Part shown: positions 45,263 to 58,100 of the stretch, piece after piece | Layout of the letters: every line of letters begins with the position of its first letter | Numbering within the stretch: position 1 is the stretch's first letter | Assembly (NCBI GenBank): GCA_035610365.1 | Contig: CM069436.1 | Location: 86,739,912-86,803,911, forward strand | Length of the DNA stretch: 64,000 bases | Direction of reading: 5' to 3' | Origin: Aquatica leii | Lineage: Eukaryota > Arthropoda > Insecta > Coleoptera > Lampyridae | Program-made: the position numbers and the translations under genes | Notes under the pieces: generated by a model | What the model was told of the DNA's origin: nothing | The model's database searches: none | What the model saw: the letters and a program-made list of their open reading frames with translations, nothing else

Positions 45263-46398
45263 ATGGAGACGCAGCCAGAAGACCACGTGGAACATCAGAT
45301 CGCAGGACTTACGCAATTAAAGTTACTGCCTTTCTGGCAACCGAACCCTGTGCTTTGGTTTGCACAAGTAGAAGCCCAGTTCTACAATCAAAAAGTCACC
45401 GGTGACCTAAATAAATATTTTGCGGTTGTCGCCACGCTAGATGCAACCAGGCGCAGTTTCAGAGGGGGGGCCGGGGGGGCTATGGCCCCCCCGACATTGA
45501 AAATAATACTGCACTTTTTCTTACTTTGTATGTAATACATTCGCTTTTTTTATAATTGTGTAATTTATGATGCTTTATTGCTTGCAAGTAAAAGCTTGGT
45601 GTATAACGAAGTGTTATTCAATTTTATATTAACGCCATATTCAATACATTATTATTTAAAAATGTGATGAGCGCCCCCCCCCCCGCTTTAAACTGATGGA
45701 GCCCCCACCGAAATAAACTGCTGGAGCCGCGCCTGGATGCAACAGTCTTACAACAGGTAACGGACTTAATAGCAAACCCTCCCGAAAAGGATAAATATGA
45801 GGAGTTAAAAAAACGTTTAACCGAGAGATTCTCCGACTCGGAAGAACGTCGCCTAAAGAAACTTCTCAACGGGGTAGAACTTGGCGATCGTAACCCGTCA
45901 CAATTACTCAGGGAGATGCAAACGCTGGCAGCAGGCCGCATGACGGAAGAAGTAATAGTAACTTTGTGGAAACAACGCGTACCCGTCCAAATGCAACTGG
46001 TGCTTTCCGCAAGCGACGGAGTCGCCATCGACAAACTTGCAGCCATAGCAGACAAGATGGCGGAAGTAAATTCGTACGGCACGGCACCTAATATTGAAGC
46101 AGTTACTCGTCCTGCTCTTAAATCAAGTAACCTAGAACAGCCCACGACCTCAATTCAAGAATTACAACGACAAATCGAGGCCTTGACGGTGGCTGTAAAG
46201 CAGTTGACGGAAAATCAAAACGGACGAAACCGCTGGAGGCACCGCTCCAAATCGCGTCCCCGACCACGGTCTAGTTCGCGAGTGAATAATTCGGTCGAGT
46301 GCTATTATCATCAACGTTTTGGCGCGAACGCGAAAAAGTGCACCCGACCTTGTACATACGAAACTTCATCGAAAAACCACGAGAACCGTCGCGAGTAG
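45263..46398 (+). pseudogene. gypsy gag, interrupted by a MITE
   Basis: The start METQPEDHVEHQ is followed by LPFWQPNPVLWFAQVEAQF, the gag N-terminal block common in insect gypsy elements. After the MITE the same protein resumes near 45743 (VLQQVTDLIANP) and continues through LKKLLNGVELGDRNPSQLLR and an arginine-rich zinc-knuckle tail (CYYHQRFGANAKKC) to a stop at 46398. Leaving out the MITE and one copy of its target duplication keeps a single frame, so the insertion is late relative to decay of gag. Confidence 0.85.
45448..45735. mobile_element. hAT-type MITE (288 bp) with perfect 8 bp target duplication
   Basis: The ends CAGGCGCAG and CCGCGCCTG are inverted. The flanking octamer GATGCAAC is present exactly at 45440-45447 and 45736-45743. 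Poly-G (about 45464-45477) and poly-C (about 45674-45684) tracts lie near the ends, with an AT-rich centre. It splits gypsy gag. The perfect duplication suggests a recent insertion. Confidence 0.9.
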
Positions 46399-47865
46399 AG
46401 GCGTATAACGACGGTGAATTTACTACTAAACGTCTCTTTATAACTGATGTTAATATGAAAAGACAATTTTTAATCGATACCGGAGCAGACATCAGTGCAT
46501 ACCCCCGACTACTTATTACATCTAACGTAAGTAAAAGTGATTTTGCATTGTATGCAGCTAATAACACTAAAATACAAACCTACGGTTTCATCACTTTAGA
46601 ACTTAATTTAAACTTACGTCGCTCGTTTCTGTGGCGTTTTATCATCGCGGATATTGACAAACCAATAATTGGTTCAGACTTTTTAAGTTATTTTAGTTTA
46701 CTTGTAGATATCAAAAACAAAAGACTAATAGACAATTCTACCTTTCTATCATCCTCTGGTGAAGTACTGTCATGCAAAAGTTTAACAGTAAGAACTATAA
46801 TTAGTGATAGCATGTACCATAGTATTTTAAGTGAATTTCCCTCCCTTACAAACATTTCCACTTCGATACCTAAGAAAGTGAAACATACCACAGTGCACCA
46901 CATAGAGACAACTCCTGGTCCACCACAGTTACCAACCGTCCACGCAGATTAGCACCAGCTCGACTGCTCATTGCAAAAAAAAATTCAAACTGATGATGCA
47001 GCAAGGAATCATTCAACCATCAAGGAGCAATTGGTCGGCACCCATTCACCTAGCACCAAAAAAGAATAGAGAATTTCGTCGATTATAGGGCACTTAATTC
47101 AAGAACCGTACACGATTGTTACCCAATACCCCACATTAAAGATTTTTCACATCTACTCCATGGCAAGACAATCTTCTCCCCCATCGACTTGATTAAAGCG
47201 TTTAATCAGATACCCGTAAATCCAGATGACATAGCCAAAACAGCAGTCACAACACCGTTTGGTCTTTTTGAATTCTTAGCCCAAACATTCCAAAGATTTA
47301 TAGATGAAGTTACTGGCAATCTGGAGTTTTGTTATAGTTATCTCGATGACATATTAGTGGCATCAAGAACGCAAGAAGAACATCTTAAGCATTTACGAAC
47401 TCTTTTCACTCGTCTTGATGAGTACGGCATATGTATTAATGCTGACAAATGCGTGTTTGGAGAAAAACAAGTAACATTTTTAGGTTACAGTATCACTGGT
47501 CAAGGTATCGCACCTCCAACAACTCGTGTGGAAGCAATTAAGAACTTCAAGACACTAATGAATGTCAGAGACCTCCGACAGTTCTTAGGAATGGTAAATT
47601 TCTGCCGAAGACTCATTCCAAAATCAGCCTCTATTCAAGCTCCATTAAACAAATTCCTAGTTGGATCCAAGAAAAATCAGTCACTAATTAATTGGGATAA
47701 CGAAGCCAACACAGCCTTTAACAAAATCAAAGATGCCCTATCAGAGGCAACAATGCTAGCGCATCCATCACCAACAGCACAACTTTCACTAATGGTAGAT
47801 GCTTCTAATGATGCAATGAGTGGAGTCCTACAACAAGCAATAAACGGTCAGTGGCAACCACACCA

Positions 47866-49953
47866 CAGCGGTCGGCAACTTTATCCAGCCTAAGGATTCA
47901 TTCTAAAATAATTTACTCCTGAAGGGCGCATGAATGGTTGACGCAAATAAAATGTTTTAGACAAGGATAAAAAAGATGTTTATTTGGCACCTACATGAGG
48001 CATAGCAGTAGCAGTTGCTAGTTATTTCAACAGTTAGTGTGATCCTTGACCTTGCACTTCTTCCGACAGCTTGTTGAAATCTGGCTCATAATTTGATGTA
48101 CCTGTTCTCATACAATGGTCCAAGTTGATATTTGTCATTCTGCTTCTATATTTTGATTTCAAGTGCTTCATTGTTGAAAATATGGATTGGCATGCGTACG
48201 TTGAAGCACTATACGCGTGTATCTTAAGAGATAATGCTCTTAAAATGGGTATATTTATTTCCATTAACAATATTCCAAAAGTTTTCGTTCTTCATGTATG
48301 ATTTCAGGCTCAAGTCGTTCTTCATGGTTATTATTTCTAGCTTTAATTCATCCTAATTTTCTATGTCAAAATAGTTTTTGATCTTCTCCGGAACATCACC
48401 TTCTGCGAATGGGTTAATTATGAACTCCAAGATTTCGGTAGTGTCAATTTGGCTTTGAATGTATTCACCGTATTCGCAACATGACGATTTTTTCTTTGCA
48501 TTTCCAGGTTCAGTTCATTAAGTTTTATTGTTATATCAGTTATATCTGCAAGCCATGAGAGATCACTCAACTGTGGATAATCTTCGTTTCTCGTTGACAA
48601 GAACTGTTTGATTTCGTTTATCAAACTGAGAAATCTTACAAGTGCTTTGCCTCTGTTCAGTCATCGAACTTCTGTATGCAATATCAAGTCCGCGTACTCA
48701 GCATCTTCATCTTGCAAAAGCTGCCGAAACAAACGGTGTTGCATTGCCACAGCCCTAATAGAGTTGATTATCTTTACGACAATCTTCACTACGTGTTCAA
48801 AACGAATACTTTTGGCACACAACGCCTCTTGGTGGATGATGCAGTGGTAATGAGCGAATTGAGGAAACACATCATTTGTCATACAAAGTTCAACGAAGCC
48901 ATTTTTATTACCTATCATTGCAGGCGCACCATCAGTCACTATGGCAGCTAACTTTTTTAATGGTAACTGACTTTCTTCAGTAAAGTTTATAAATGCATCG
49001 TAAATATCGTTACCTTGTGTGCGACCCTTCAGCGGCAACAATTTTAAAAATTCTTCCTTTGTGGTAAAATCATGGAATGCCATTTTAATAATAACACATA
49101 ACTGTGCAGTGTTGGAAATGTCGGTAGACTCGTCGAGTTGAAGAGAAAAAAACTTGCACTTTTTAATATCACTTTCCAAATCCGATTTCATATCAGTGGT
49201 GATAACTTTTATTCTTCTCGACACTGTTGTGGCTGACAATGGTATCGCTTCAATAGCCGCAATAATATCAGTTTTATTTTTAAAATTCTCAAACACAATC
49301 AGCAGCTGTTAAGAATGCTTCCTTTATAATTTCCCCGTCTACAAAAGGTTTTTTTTCTTAGCCAACAAATGAGAAACCTTCAAAGATGCAATAGTAGCAC
49401 TTTTCGAAATTTGAACTGGCCTGGTGAAAACACCTTGTTGTGTCGTTAGATTCGTCTTCAATTCGCCGACACATTTCTTCCGGATTTCAGTATTTGGGGG
49501 AAAACTACTGTTACACGACATATGCAAGGTATTGAGTGTCTTTCAAGGTTACTTTTTTTAGGCACTGCTACACTGGTGTTGCATATAATAAACAAATACT
49601 TTTTCCGTTAAACTCAATAAAAACAACTGTTCTTTCCACTCTTTATTAAAATAGTAAGTCCTTAGTCTTTTACTAATGATATTTTTTGACAAGTATGTAG
49701 CTAAAACTGACGACAAAAATGCGGCTACTTAACTCGAAATATCGCAGCGTACTGAGTACTGACTCACTCGAGTGGGCGGCAGCCCGGCAAGAAGAGGCTC
49801 AGGTAGTTTGCACGCTTGATTAAGCGGCGTGCCGTTGCAAAGGGCTGGGTGGGCTTATTCCAAGAAACGACATTTTACATGTTTTTGTGGAGGGCGCATG
49901 ACAAGTCCCCGCGGGCCCACGTGCGCCCGCGGTCACAGCTTTGCCGCCCGCTG
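47866..49953 (-). mobile_element. hAT element (GTF2IRD2/FAM200-like transposase), decayed
   Basis: The termini are CAGCGGTCGGCAACTTT at 47866 and, on the other strand, CAGCGGGCGGCAAAGCT ending at 49953. The transposase is on the - strand. 49527-49339 is the N-terminal part. 49296-48661 is a 211-codon open core with FSLQLDESTDISNTAQL, IVTDGAPAMIGNKNGFV and HYHCIIHQEALCAK. 48624-48418 and 48270-48034 are the C-terminal parts, with AYACQSIFSTMKHLKSKYR forming the hAT dimerisation motif. Frame breaks near 49300 and 48640 make it inactive. The flanking octamers differ (CCACACCA left, AGTTAACT right), so no target duplication is preserved. Confidence 0.88.
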
Positions 49954-52900
49954 AGTTAACTAAATAAAATTAGTGGCTAACAATACTATAACTATCGAAA
50001 CGAGGGTAATATAACCCACATCTGCCCGCCACAAGTGGCGCCCAACGTGGGGCCTTACGTTTTCGGTGGTGAACAGTATTCAACAAACGTTTAAAACGAC
50101 AGTAAGATTTCGTAATTGTTTCTGTAGTGTACGCGGTACGCCACTGTACACAGATAGAGGTTAAGGTGTAGATTAGTAAGGCGTGGCAACTGTGTAGTTG
50201 TATGTAAGCCACCTGTATGAAAAGCAAATGTATATCCTGAATGTGCCTAAATATAGTTATTATATTACTAATAGGAACCTTTGTGTGAACCCGTAAGTGC
50301 CTATCCAGTAAACACAACAGTTTCGTCAAGATTGCTGCGTTTGGTGTTAACAAAGTAGCCTCCTCCATTACGAACAATTCAAATATTTGTTTAGCTACTC
50401 GAATTAACCTGTGTTTTTAGAACTTTGCATCACACTACTTGGTGTTTGTTTATGCTGTTACCATCAGGAAAAGTTACCAATGATTTGACAAATATAGCAG
50501 AAAATGAACCACAACAGTTAGTTATGACAGTTGAGATGATTCAGAATTTAATCTAAGGGATTCAAGTAAATAATCAACAGAACATTCAAACTGTGAGTAC
50601 TGCAAATTTCTCTGCATGTAAAGCAAGATTTAATGATGATTCAAAGTCCGATATCGAAGCATTCATTGATTCAATAACGGTATTTAAGGAATGTCTTAAT
50701 ATAAGCAGTGAACATGCACTAAAAGGACTTGCAATGCTTCTAACAAATAATGCAGTCACATGGTGGCTTTGATGAAGCTATCACATTTCTTCTGCTTGTG
50801 GTTATCTAAAGCTTGCACGCGAAATTTTTCAGGATGTATTTACACTTAAAAAAGATAATAAGAAAACGGATGTCTTTATTTCTAAAACGCGTGAATTGTT
50901 GTCACGTCTTACAGGCAAATCTGTTATTTCAGAACATGTACAACTTGACATGGTGTACGGATTTTTAAATGTGAGAATTAGAGAAAAAATTACTCGCGAT
51001 AAAATAAACTCATTCAAAGAATTGATCGAATCTGCACGTGTCATTGAACAAACTTTCTCTGAAATTCCAAGTAGATCGACTAACTCTACTAAAAATAATA
51101 TGCCTTACAATAGCCATCAGAATCATATTCGTAAACTTAAACAATGTGTTTATTGTAAAAACTATGGACACGTTCCGAGTCTTCAAATGTTACTGAGAAT
51201 CAGAAACATGTTGTGAATAATGCTAGTTCTAGCTCATGTTTTGTAGGTCGAAGTGGCGACTGTAAAATTTCGTGTTCTAGATGCAAAACACCTAAGTATA
51301 TTGGCAGCAATTGCCCTAATTGTTTAAAAGGTAAAACCAAAGTTGCTCATGTGAGTACAGTTAGATCCCATTCACCTACTGAATTTTTATGTAATAAGTT
51401 TAATGAAGTATCAAACTGTAGGAATTTGTATTCTCAGAATGCACGACCAGTGACTTGTGTTCCGATTGAAGACTATAGTGGATACAGCTACCTCGCTTCC
51501 GATGCACAATCTAGCAATGCTACAGTTCTGCAGGATGGTGTACCATATTTTTCCAAAGTCATGGAAATGATACTCGATGGCAAAACGTCAAAGGTTAATG
51601 TATTTGTGTTTCAAGTTAAAATTCTCTTAGAAGGGCGGTTGCATAATATTTCATTAATTTGTGTATCAGAACATTCTCAAAGTATAACACTTAGGTGTTG
51701 ATTTCTTAAAAGTAGCAAACATTGTTATTAATAATAGGTACCTAACCTCATGAATCATGGTTCTATGGAGAGTCTCTTCAGAAGCTTTACCCATTTCACT
51801 CTGAATCCAATTCCGTAAATCAATGTTCGTGTAATTTGATTTCAGTTCAGTTAAAAGAGACTAAATTCCGAACTTAATAATGTTCTCGAGAAACATCTTG
51901 ATTTTTTTCTACTCAACAAAGCATACTCCTATAGCAGTTCCACCTTATCGTCTCTCCTAATGAAAGAGAGATATCTAACGTAAAAAAAACGAACATCGTC
52001 TATCGGAAGAAATTATAGAATAGTTTTAGTGACAAAAACAAGATGGAGGTAAAAGGCTAGTAGTAGATTATCGAAAACTAAATGCTATCACTTGTTCATT
52101 CGGCCAAAAAAGGCCACTTATATGACAACTCTTGATCTTAAATCAGGTTACCATCAGATTTCAGTTAAGCCAGAAAATATTGGGATAAGACCGCATTTGT
52201 ACTTTCCACATTTCAACGCCTTATTGATAGATTTCGCTCCGGTTTACAGGATGTAATCATCTTGGCTTACTTAAATGACATGATGGTCTTGTACTTTCAT
52301 AGAACATGTTAGAAACATACAGCTTATGTTCAATGGCCTGAGAATGCCTAAGATTCACCTGAACAGATCTAAATGCACATTTGGTTGCCTTTTTGTCAAT
52401 TACCTTGAGCACGTGATTACTCCCCAGGGTTTAAAACCGAATCTAAGTAAAGTGTCTGCCATTCTGGATACGCCTACACCCAAGAACACAAAACAAATTC
52501 TCTCTTTTCTCCAAACATGTTTATGGTAACGGCGTTTTGTAGAAAATTCCGCAGACGTAGCTAAGCCTCTCACGAACCTCACAAAGAAAAATATAGTTTG
52601 GACTTGCGGTTCTAAACAAAAAAAACCTTCCAACGACTAAAAGAGTTATTAACAACTAGTCCGATTATCCGTCAAGCTGACGCAAAGCTTCCATATGTTC
52701 TTAGAACCGTATATGCTCTTGGTGCATGTTTACTCTAGGGAAAGGGTTCTGACGAAAGACCCATAGAATATGCATCCAGATTGTTGACACAATCGGAACA
52801 AAATGATTGTACTACGAAACGCAAAGCGTTTTAAATGGGTTTACTTAGAAGATCCAGTTGGATCATCAACCGTTCAGGTGACTCATGTCATTAAAATCAC

Positions 52901-54230
52901 CAACAGGTCGTCTAGCACGATGATCACTTTTCCTCCAGTCTTATGACCTAAAAATAGACTATAATCCAGGTCGATTAAATGTAGTAGCTGATGTGCTATC
53001 AAGACCTCCTTTGGAAAACTGAGAAGCCAAACTTGTAAGCATTGACTTACCCAAGAAAAGTACCAACGAAGTGAGCCATGAACAAATGAATGCTCGACTG
53101 CTTCGAACGTCGTACTGATAATGTCGATTTTAAAGGATGGACCGAATGTGGGTATATTATGATTAACGGTATTCTACATCGCTATGTTCCAGACTCAGAT
53201 GAAGAGACTACTCAGCTAGTAGTTCCAAAGTCTTCTGTTAGTAAGATCATCTCGGAATGTCATGATTCTCAATCAGCTGGTCATTATGGAGTCTTTGCAG
53301 CGAATCGCCAGTAGATAGTATTGGACAAGTATGCGTCGTGACATAACCCATCACGTAGCAAAATGTCTAGATTGCTAGAGGTATAACGCTTCCAACTTGA
53401 AACCCATCGGACAGATTTAAACGCCCATTCAAAACCAACGATTTGAAGTTCTTTTTATACACTTATTAGAACCTCTACCTGAAACAAAAGACGGGTATAA
53501 ATAGATCTACATAATACAAGACACAACCAGTCGCTGGTTTGCATTAAAAGTTGCTTCTGCTGAAAATTGTTGTAGAATTCTTATACATGAAATAAACTTA
53601 CGTTTTGGACTTCCTAGGCGCGTGATTAGTACTAACGGTGTTCATTTTGTGAGTTCCATTATGCAACAGACAGTTTTTTGCAGACTCTAGGGACCATTGT
53701 ATCATCCGGAAGCTAACCCGGTTGAGCGTAAAAACCGAGATTTAAAAACTCAACTTTCTATCTCTTAACTGCTAACAATCATACACAATGGAAAGATAAA
53801 CTCCTGGCAGTGCAATTTGCCACGAATAGTGTGAAATCTCAAACAACTGGTTTTAGTGCCGCTTATCTTACCTTCGGACGCGAGTTACGCACGCACGAAG
53901 ACGTACAGCGTGATTTTCGCACAATTATAGAGAATGGCCATTTTCTTTCTCAAGTAACTCCATACTTACGTAACCTTCCTGATACCTAACGTCTTGCTCG
54001 TGAGAATCAAGAACAACAACAGGACCGATATTAGAAGTACAGTGATGCCAATCGTCGCTCAGCTCCTCATCATTCCACCACAACTCTTCGCACAGCTTCT
54101 TCACAAAGAGTCAAGAAAAATAAGTGTCCCTGTTGCTCCTATTCGCAGGGGGAAATTTGTAACAACAAGCCGCCCTGTCGCAACAACACAACAATAACAA
54201 ATACACACTTTAGTTAGAGAGGGGTGCCTC
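49954..54230 (+). mobile_element. Ty3/gypsy retrotransposon with Arc-like gag, decayed
   Basis: The end of a 5' LTR (up to about 50035) is followed by the PBS TGGCGCCCAACGTGGGGC at 50036-50053, the complement of an insect tRNA-Lys(CTT) 3' end as I recall it. Gag covers about 50450-51215 (FSACKARFNDD, LLSRLTGKSVI, LDMVYGFLNVRIREKI). A zinc-knuckle and protease region lies at 51213-51701. RT is in broken frames at about 51900-52530, RNase H at about 52650-53020 (DAKLPYVLRTVYALGACLL). The integrase zinc domain begins in 53090-53314 (GILHRYVPDSDEETTQLVV), with the core to about 53960. A purine tract AGAGAGGGG at 54216-54224 marks the PPT. The rest of the 3' LTR after 54225 could not be bounded. 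Confidence 0.85.
50896..51216 (+). pseudogene. gypsy gag, C-terminal part (Arc-related capsid)
   Basis: This frame gives the second half of the capsid: LLSRLTGKSVISEHVQLDMV, then IREKITRDKINSFKELIESA and a zinc knuckle starting CVYCKNYGH. The N-terminal half lies upstream in another frame (about 50560-50770, with AVTWW followed by stops). The same gag family gave rise to Arc genes in animals, but this copy carries retrotransposon pol directly downstream and is broken, so it is not a domesticated gene. Confidence 0.75.
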
Positions 54231-55186
54231 GTGGTAACAAAAGACTACTTTTTGACATAAGTTTAATTCAATTCGCCATAAAAGTCAATTAAACCGTTAA
54301 TTCTTATGAATGTATCAGTAGTTATCATTACTATGGAGACCCTGTGCTTTTATGTGAAGTGGTGCATCTTGGGTCTATGATATAGACAAGTGCCTGGTTT
54401 TATTTTATAACATTTTTTTGGATATATTATGATGTGTGTAAAATATGTGTATTTTTGGCCCACGTTTGTTTGTACCGACCCTTCAACTTTAGTTAAGTTG
54501 CTTCCGTAACCAGGACTCTGGTACCCACTGACAGGTCGTTAGTTAATTAACTCTTCTTCTATTTAATATAATGATTGTGCACGTGTTTATAAGTGTATGC
54601 GTTTGATTGATTTTGGGGAGGTTCTAATTTTCCGATGTTTATTTGATAGCTTCAATTATAAACGGGTTGCTTGATAAATCTAAATTATGTAATGATCTTC
54701 CATTTACATTCTGTTAGAAGGCCGAAAAGGTTTCTTCACCTGTTCTTCCCTTTCTACTGCGGGTCACAGGCAAAATTTCGGTTAAAATTTCACGAGTTCT
54801 ACTCGAATAAAAATCGCGATTATTTTCTTTTTACTGTGTGTTTTATTTAACTTTTACTTTTCATGGTTTCATCTGAGTCTTCAAGTTTTGGATTTAGTTT
54901 TAATTTTCGTCGTGTGTTTTTTCCGCTTTTTACGCCATTTTGTCGATTGATTTGTTTCTTTCGTTATAGGTATTTATTTTTGTGTGGTGTTTTTGAGTAA
55001 TCTCAGCTTTTTTCTCATCGTCTGACTTATCGATTCCGGGAGTTACGTTTTAAAAAAAACCGAAACATTAAAACATTATTACAGTTTCCTAGCAGTGGAA
55101 TAAACACGTACTTGTCAAATTAATTACTGTGTAGTTTTTATACACTCAAAATTTTTTAAAGAATTATTTTGTTAAAAACTATTAAA
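54231..55186. other. DNA upstream of the tektin gene
   Basis: It begins as probable 3' LTR of the gypsy element (TGCCTCGTGG at 54225). From about 54720 it becomes T-rich (TTTTCTTTTTACTGTGTG), reminiscent of 34800-36040. No gene is recognised. The tektin promoter is expected near its right end, but I see no clear TATA box or initiator. Confidence 0.45.
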
Positions 55187-58100
55187 ATGAGCACAACTAA
55201 CAAGTTTTATTTTGAGTCTGTGGCAATAGTTCCACCGCCACCAACCAGGTAAAAAAGCTTTTTCTGCGCTCTAAATATTTACGAATTGTTTAGGTTTACT
55301 TTAAACGAATGGTACTTGAACAATCGTGTACAGACACGCCAAATTTTAGAACAAGAACGACTCGCCGATAAAATTCTGGCCGAATGCAATCGAGTAAGTT
55401 TTTTTTTACCAACACTCACTTAAATTTAATTTTAAATTATAAGAAAATCGAAGTACTGACAGAGATAACGGCCACGAACAAACTCGAAGTCGATCACAAA
55501 ATACAAGAAAAAATACAAGACATTACATTTGTTAACAATGAGATTTTAAAGCAACGCAAAGAAGTTTGTTCAGAAATCGAGAATCTTACTATTTACAACG
55601 AGCGTATTATGGATGCGTTACATAATTTACAACAACGAGTTTTAGCAATTTGCCAGAAATGTCTAATTTTCAGAGAAGGGCGAGTTGGGATCGATTTGGT
55701 AACTCTTTGGTTTGATTAAAATTTGATTTCATTGATTATGTTTAGTGCCAAGATGATGTACAAAGAGAGTTACAGAAAGAAGCCGAGACTATAGAATCCG
55801 GTCAGATTATGTTACGCCGAATGTTGGAACAAGCAAACGAACAAGTACGTCGTTTACGATCAACTACTTATTTCATGGATCGCGATTTGGAAGATAAAAG
55901 CAACGTACTAAAAATTGATGGTCAAAATTTGATGATTAATGAAAAAAGCCTAAATCTTAGTATGTACCATGGATTTACACCTTTAGATCCAGCGTAAGTG
56001 CCTGTCTTTTATTTAGCGTTGTTGTTTTAAAAGATTTCTAGTAGACACAGTAATCTAAAAAAAGAACCAAAAACACTGTTGGTGTTATATATGATCCTTG
56101 CGCGCCTTCTCTCTGTTCTTTTAAACAGAAAGCTTCTTTTTAATCGTTTTTGATGAAATTAAACATATATTTTGAGTTCACACATAAGTAAAGCGTTTGG
56201 TTATTCTATTCTTAAATGCATGTTTAGTTATATAAGTTTAACTTTATTTGTTGCCATTTGGCTTACAAATTTGATCGTGCTATACTACATAACATTCTAT
56301 ATTTACATTTACATTTTATTTACTTTTTTTTTTTAAATACATTTTTTTATCCCTTCTCTCCCCTTAACTTTTTCCTCCTGCTCCATACTTCCTCCATCCA
56401 TTCCGCTCTTTTTCCGTTTTCATCTAAGATTTCCTCTATTTTCATCACCTCTTCTCTTAGTTCCCTGCATTTCTGTCTCATGTGGTTAAGGTCTTCCGTT
56501 TCTTCTCCACATAGCCTGCACATCTTTTCTGGTTCTTCTTTCCAATATTTGTTCCCTAACTCCTCGTTGCCACATCTGAACCTTGCTACCATTTTTTTCT
56601 TTTTGTTGCTTTTATTCTCTCTATCTTTTAAATATTCTGGCACTCCTTCACCCTTGATATCTTTTTAATTCCTATTATATCTGCCCTCTTTTATCTTTGT
56701 CCATCTTTCTTGTTTTTCGATGTCTCTATCTCTCCTTATTATTTCTTCCCTTATCCCTACTCCCTCTTCTCTTAATCTCTCCACTTCTTCACTCGCGTAT
56801 CCGTTCCTTTTGTAATACTCTTCTCTGCCCTCCTGCCCGTACTTCACTTTCCCTCCCTTTATCTCTTTCCAACATTCTTGCAGTATTTTGCAATCTGTTC
56901 TTTCCCTCATTTCTTCCTCGTATTTTATTGCTCTTCAGCAGGAGGAAGGAAAGAAATGGAGGAGTTAAAAGAATTAATGAGAGAAATGATGAAACAGATG
57001 GAAGAAAATATGCAAGGAATAAGACAAGAAATCAAAGAAATGAAAAAAGAAATGGGAGAAAGAGAAAAGAAGTGGGAGAAAGAAAAAGAGAAACTGGTGG
57101 AGAGAATAAAAAAAACTGGAGAAAAAAGTGAAAGACGAGGAAAGATGGAAAAGAAAGAATAATATTGTGATAAAGGGGTGGAGAAGTGAAGAACTACAAA
57201 AAGATTTAGCAGTGATGCTGGAAGAAAAATTAAATGTAAAAGTAGAAGTGAAAAAGGTGACAGTAATAAACAAAGAGAAGAAAAATGAGATGGTGGTGGC
57301 GGAAATCGGAGGATGGGAGGAAAAACAGAAGGTAATGGCGGAGAAGAAGAAATTAAAGAATACAAGAATATATATAAATCACGATTTGACATGGGAGGAA
57401 AGAAGAGTGCAAAGAGAAATAATAAACATAGCGGTGGAAAAAAGAGCGGAAGGAAAAAGAGTATGGGTAGGATACAGAAAAATGGAGATAGACGGAGACA
57501 GATACATATGGAACGACAAGGATAGGGGACTGAGCAGAGAAAGGGGAGAGAAATTGGGGAACCAAAAGGCAAAAAACTAAAGGACAAAGGGGGAGCGATA
57601 AAGGAGAGAAAGTTGACGAAATGGCAAAGAAAAGGAATAATGAGAGATGGAAATGGAAAAGAAAAAGAAGGAGGAAAAAAAGGAATCAAGGAAGAAGCAC
57701 AGGGGGAGATGAGTGAGCTGAAACTATTGTTTTGGAACATAGCGGGAATAAAAAACAAGAAACAGGATTTCTGGAAGTACATCAAGGAACAGGATGTAGT
57801 GGGATTACAGGATACATGGATGGAAGAAAAAGAATGGGAGTGGTGGGAAAAAGAGTTGCCGGAGGAATTTGAGTGGGTGGTGCAACATGCAGAAAGAGAG
57901 AAGAGAAAAGGGAGAGCAAAGGGGGGTATATTAACGGGAATAAGAAAAAAATGGTTGACCCAGAAAAAGAAAGAAAAAGTGCAACAGAGAAGAAGAGTTG
58001 TAGAAAGGAACATACAGTGGGGAAAAACAAAAATAAAAGTAGTGACGGTTTATAGCAGTAGAATGAAAGAGACAAGGAAAAACATAGAAGAGGTGATAGA

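Larger units (their letters stand above)
44969..47865 (+). mobile_element. Ty3/gypsy retrotransposon: LTR, PBS, gag, protease, RT; 3' half lost
   Basis: The LTR (about 44969-45182) starts TGTTGTGGCGATACAG, has TATAAAAAC near 45045, a CT-repeat near 45071, and AATAAATAAAAC near its end. The PBS TGGTGACCCCGACGTGAT follows at 45185-45202. Gag starts at 45263 and is split by a MITE (45448-45735). Protease lies in 46299-46952 (FLIDTGADISAYPR). RT runs from about 46980 to beyond 47470 with YLDDILVAS (about 47338), followed by the thumb and the start of RNase H (LMVDASND, 47790). RT has lost a short block before AQTFQRFI and has a frame break near 47075-47090. The element stops abruptly at the hAT end at 47866; integrase and 3' LTR are missing. 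Confidence 0.9.

Noticed and set aside
45464..45684. Poly-G and poly-C runs as a possible assembly artefact or G-quadruplex control site
   Set aside because: They are subterminal parts of a MITE with matching ends and a perfect target duplication, which explains them better.
56925..58013. 362-codon - strand frame opposite LINE segment 2
   Set aside because: Shadow of ORF1/endonuclease on the + strand. Low-complexity F/S/P/L composition and no known domain.
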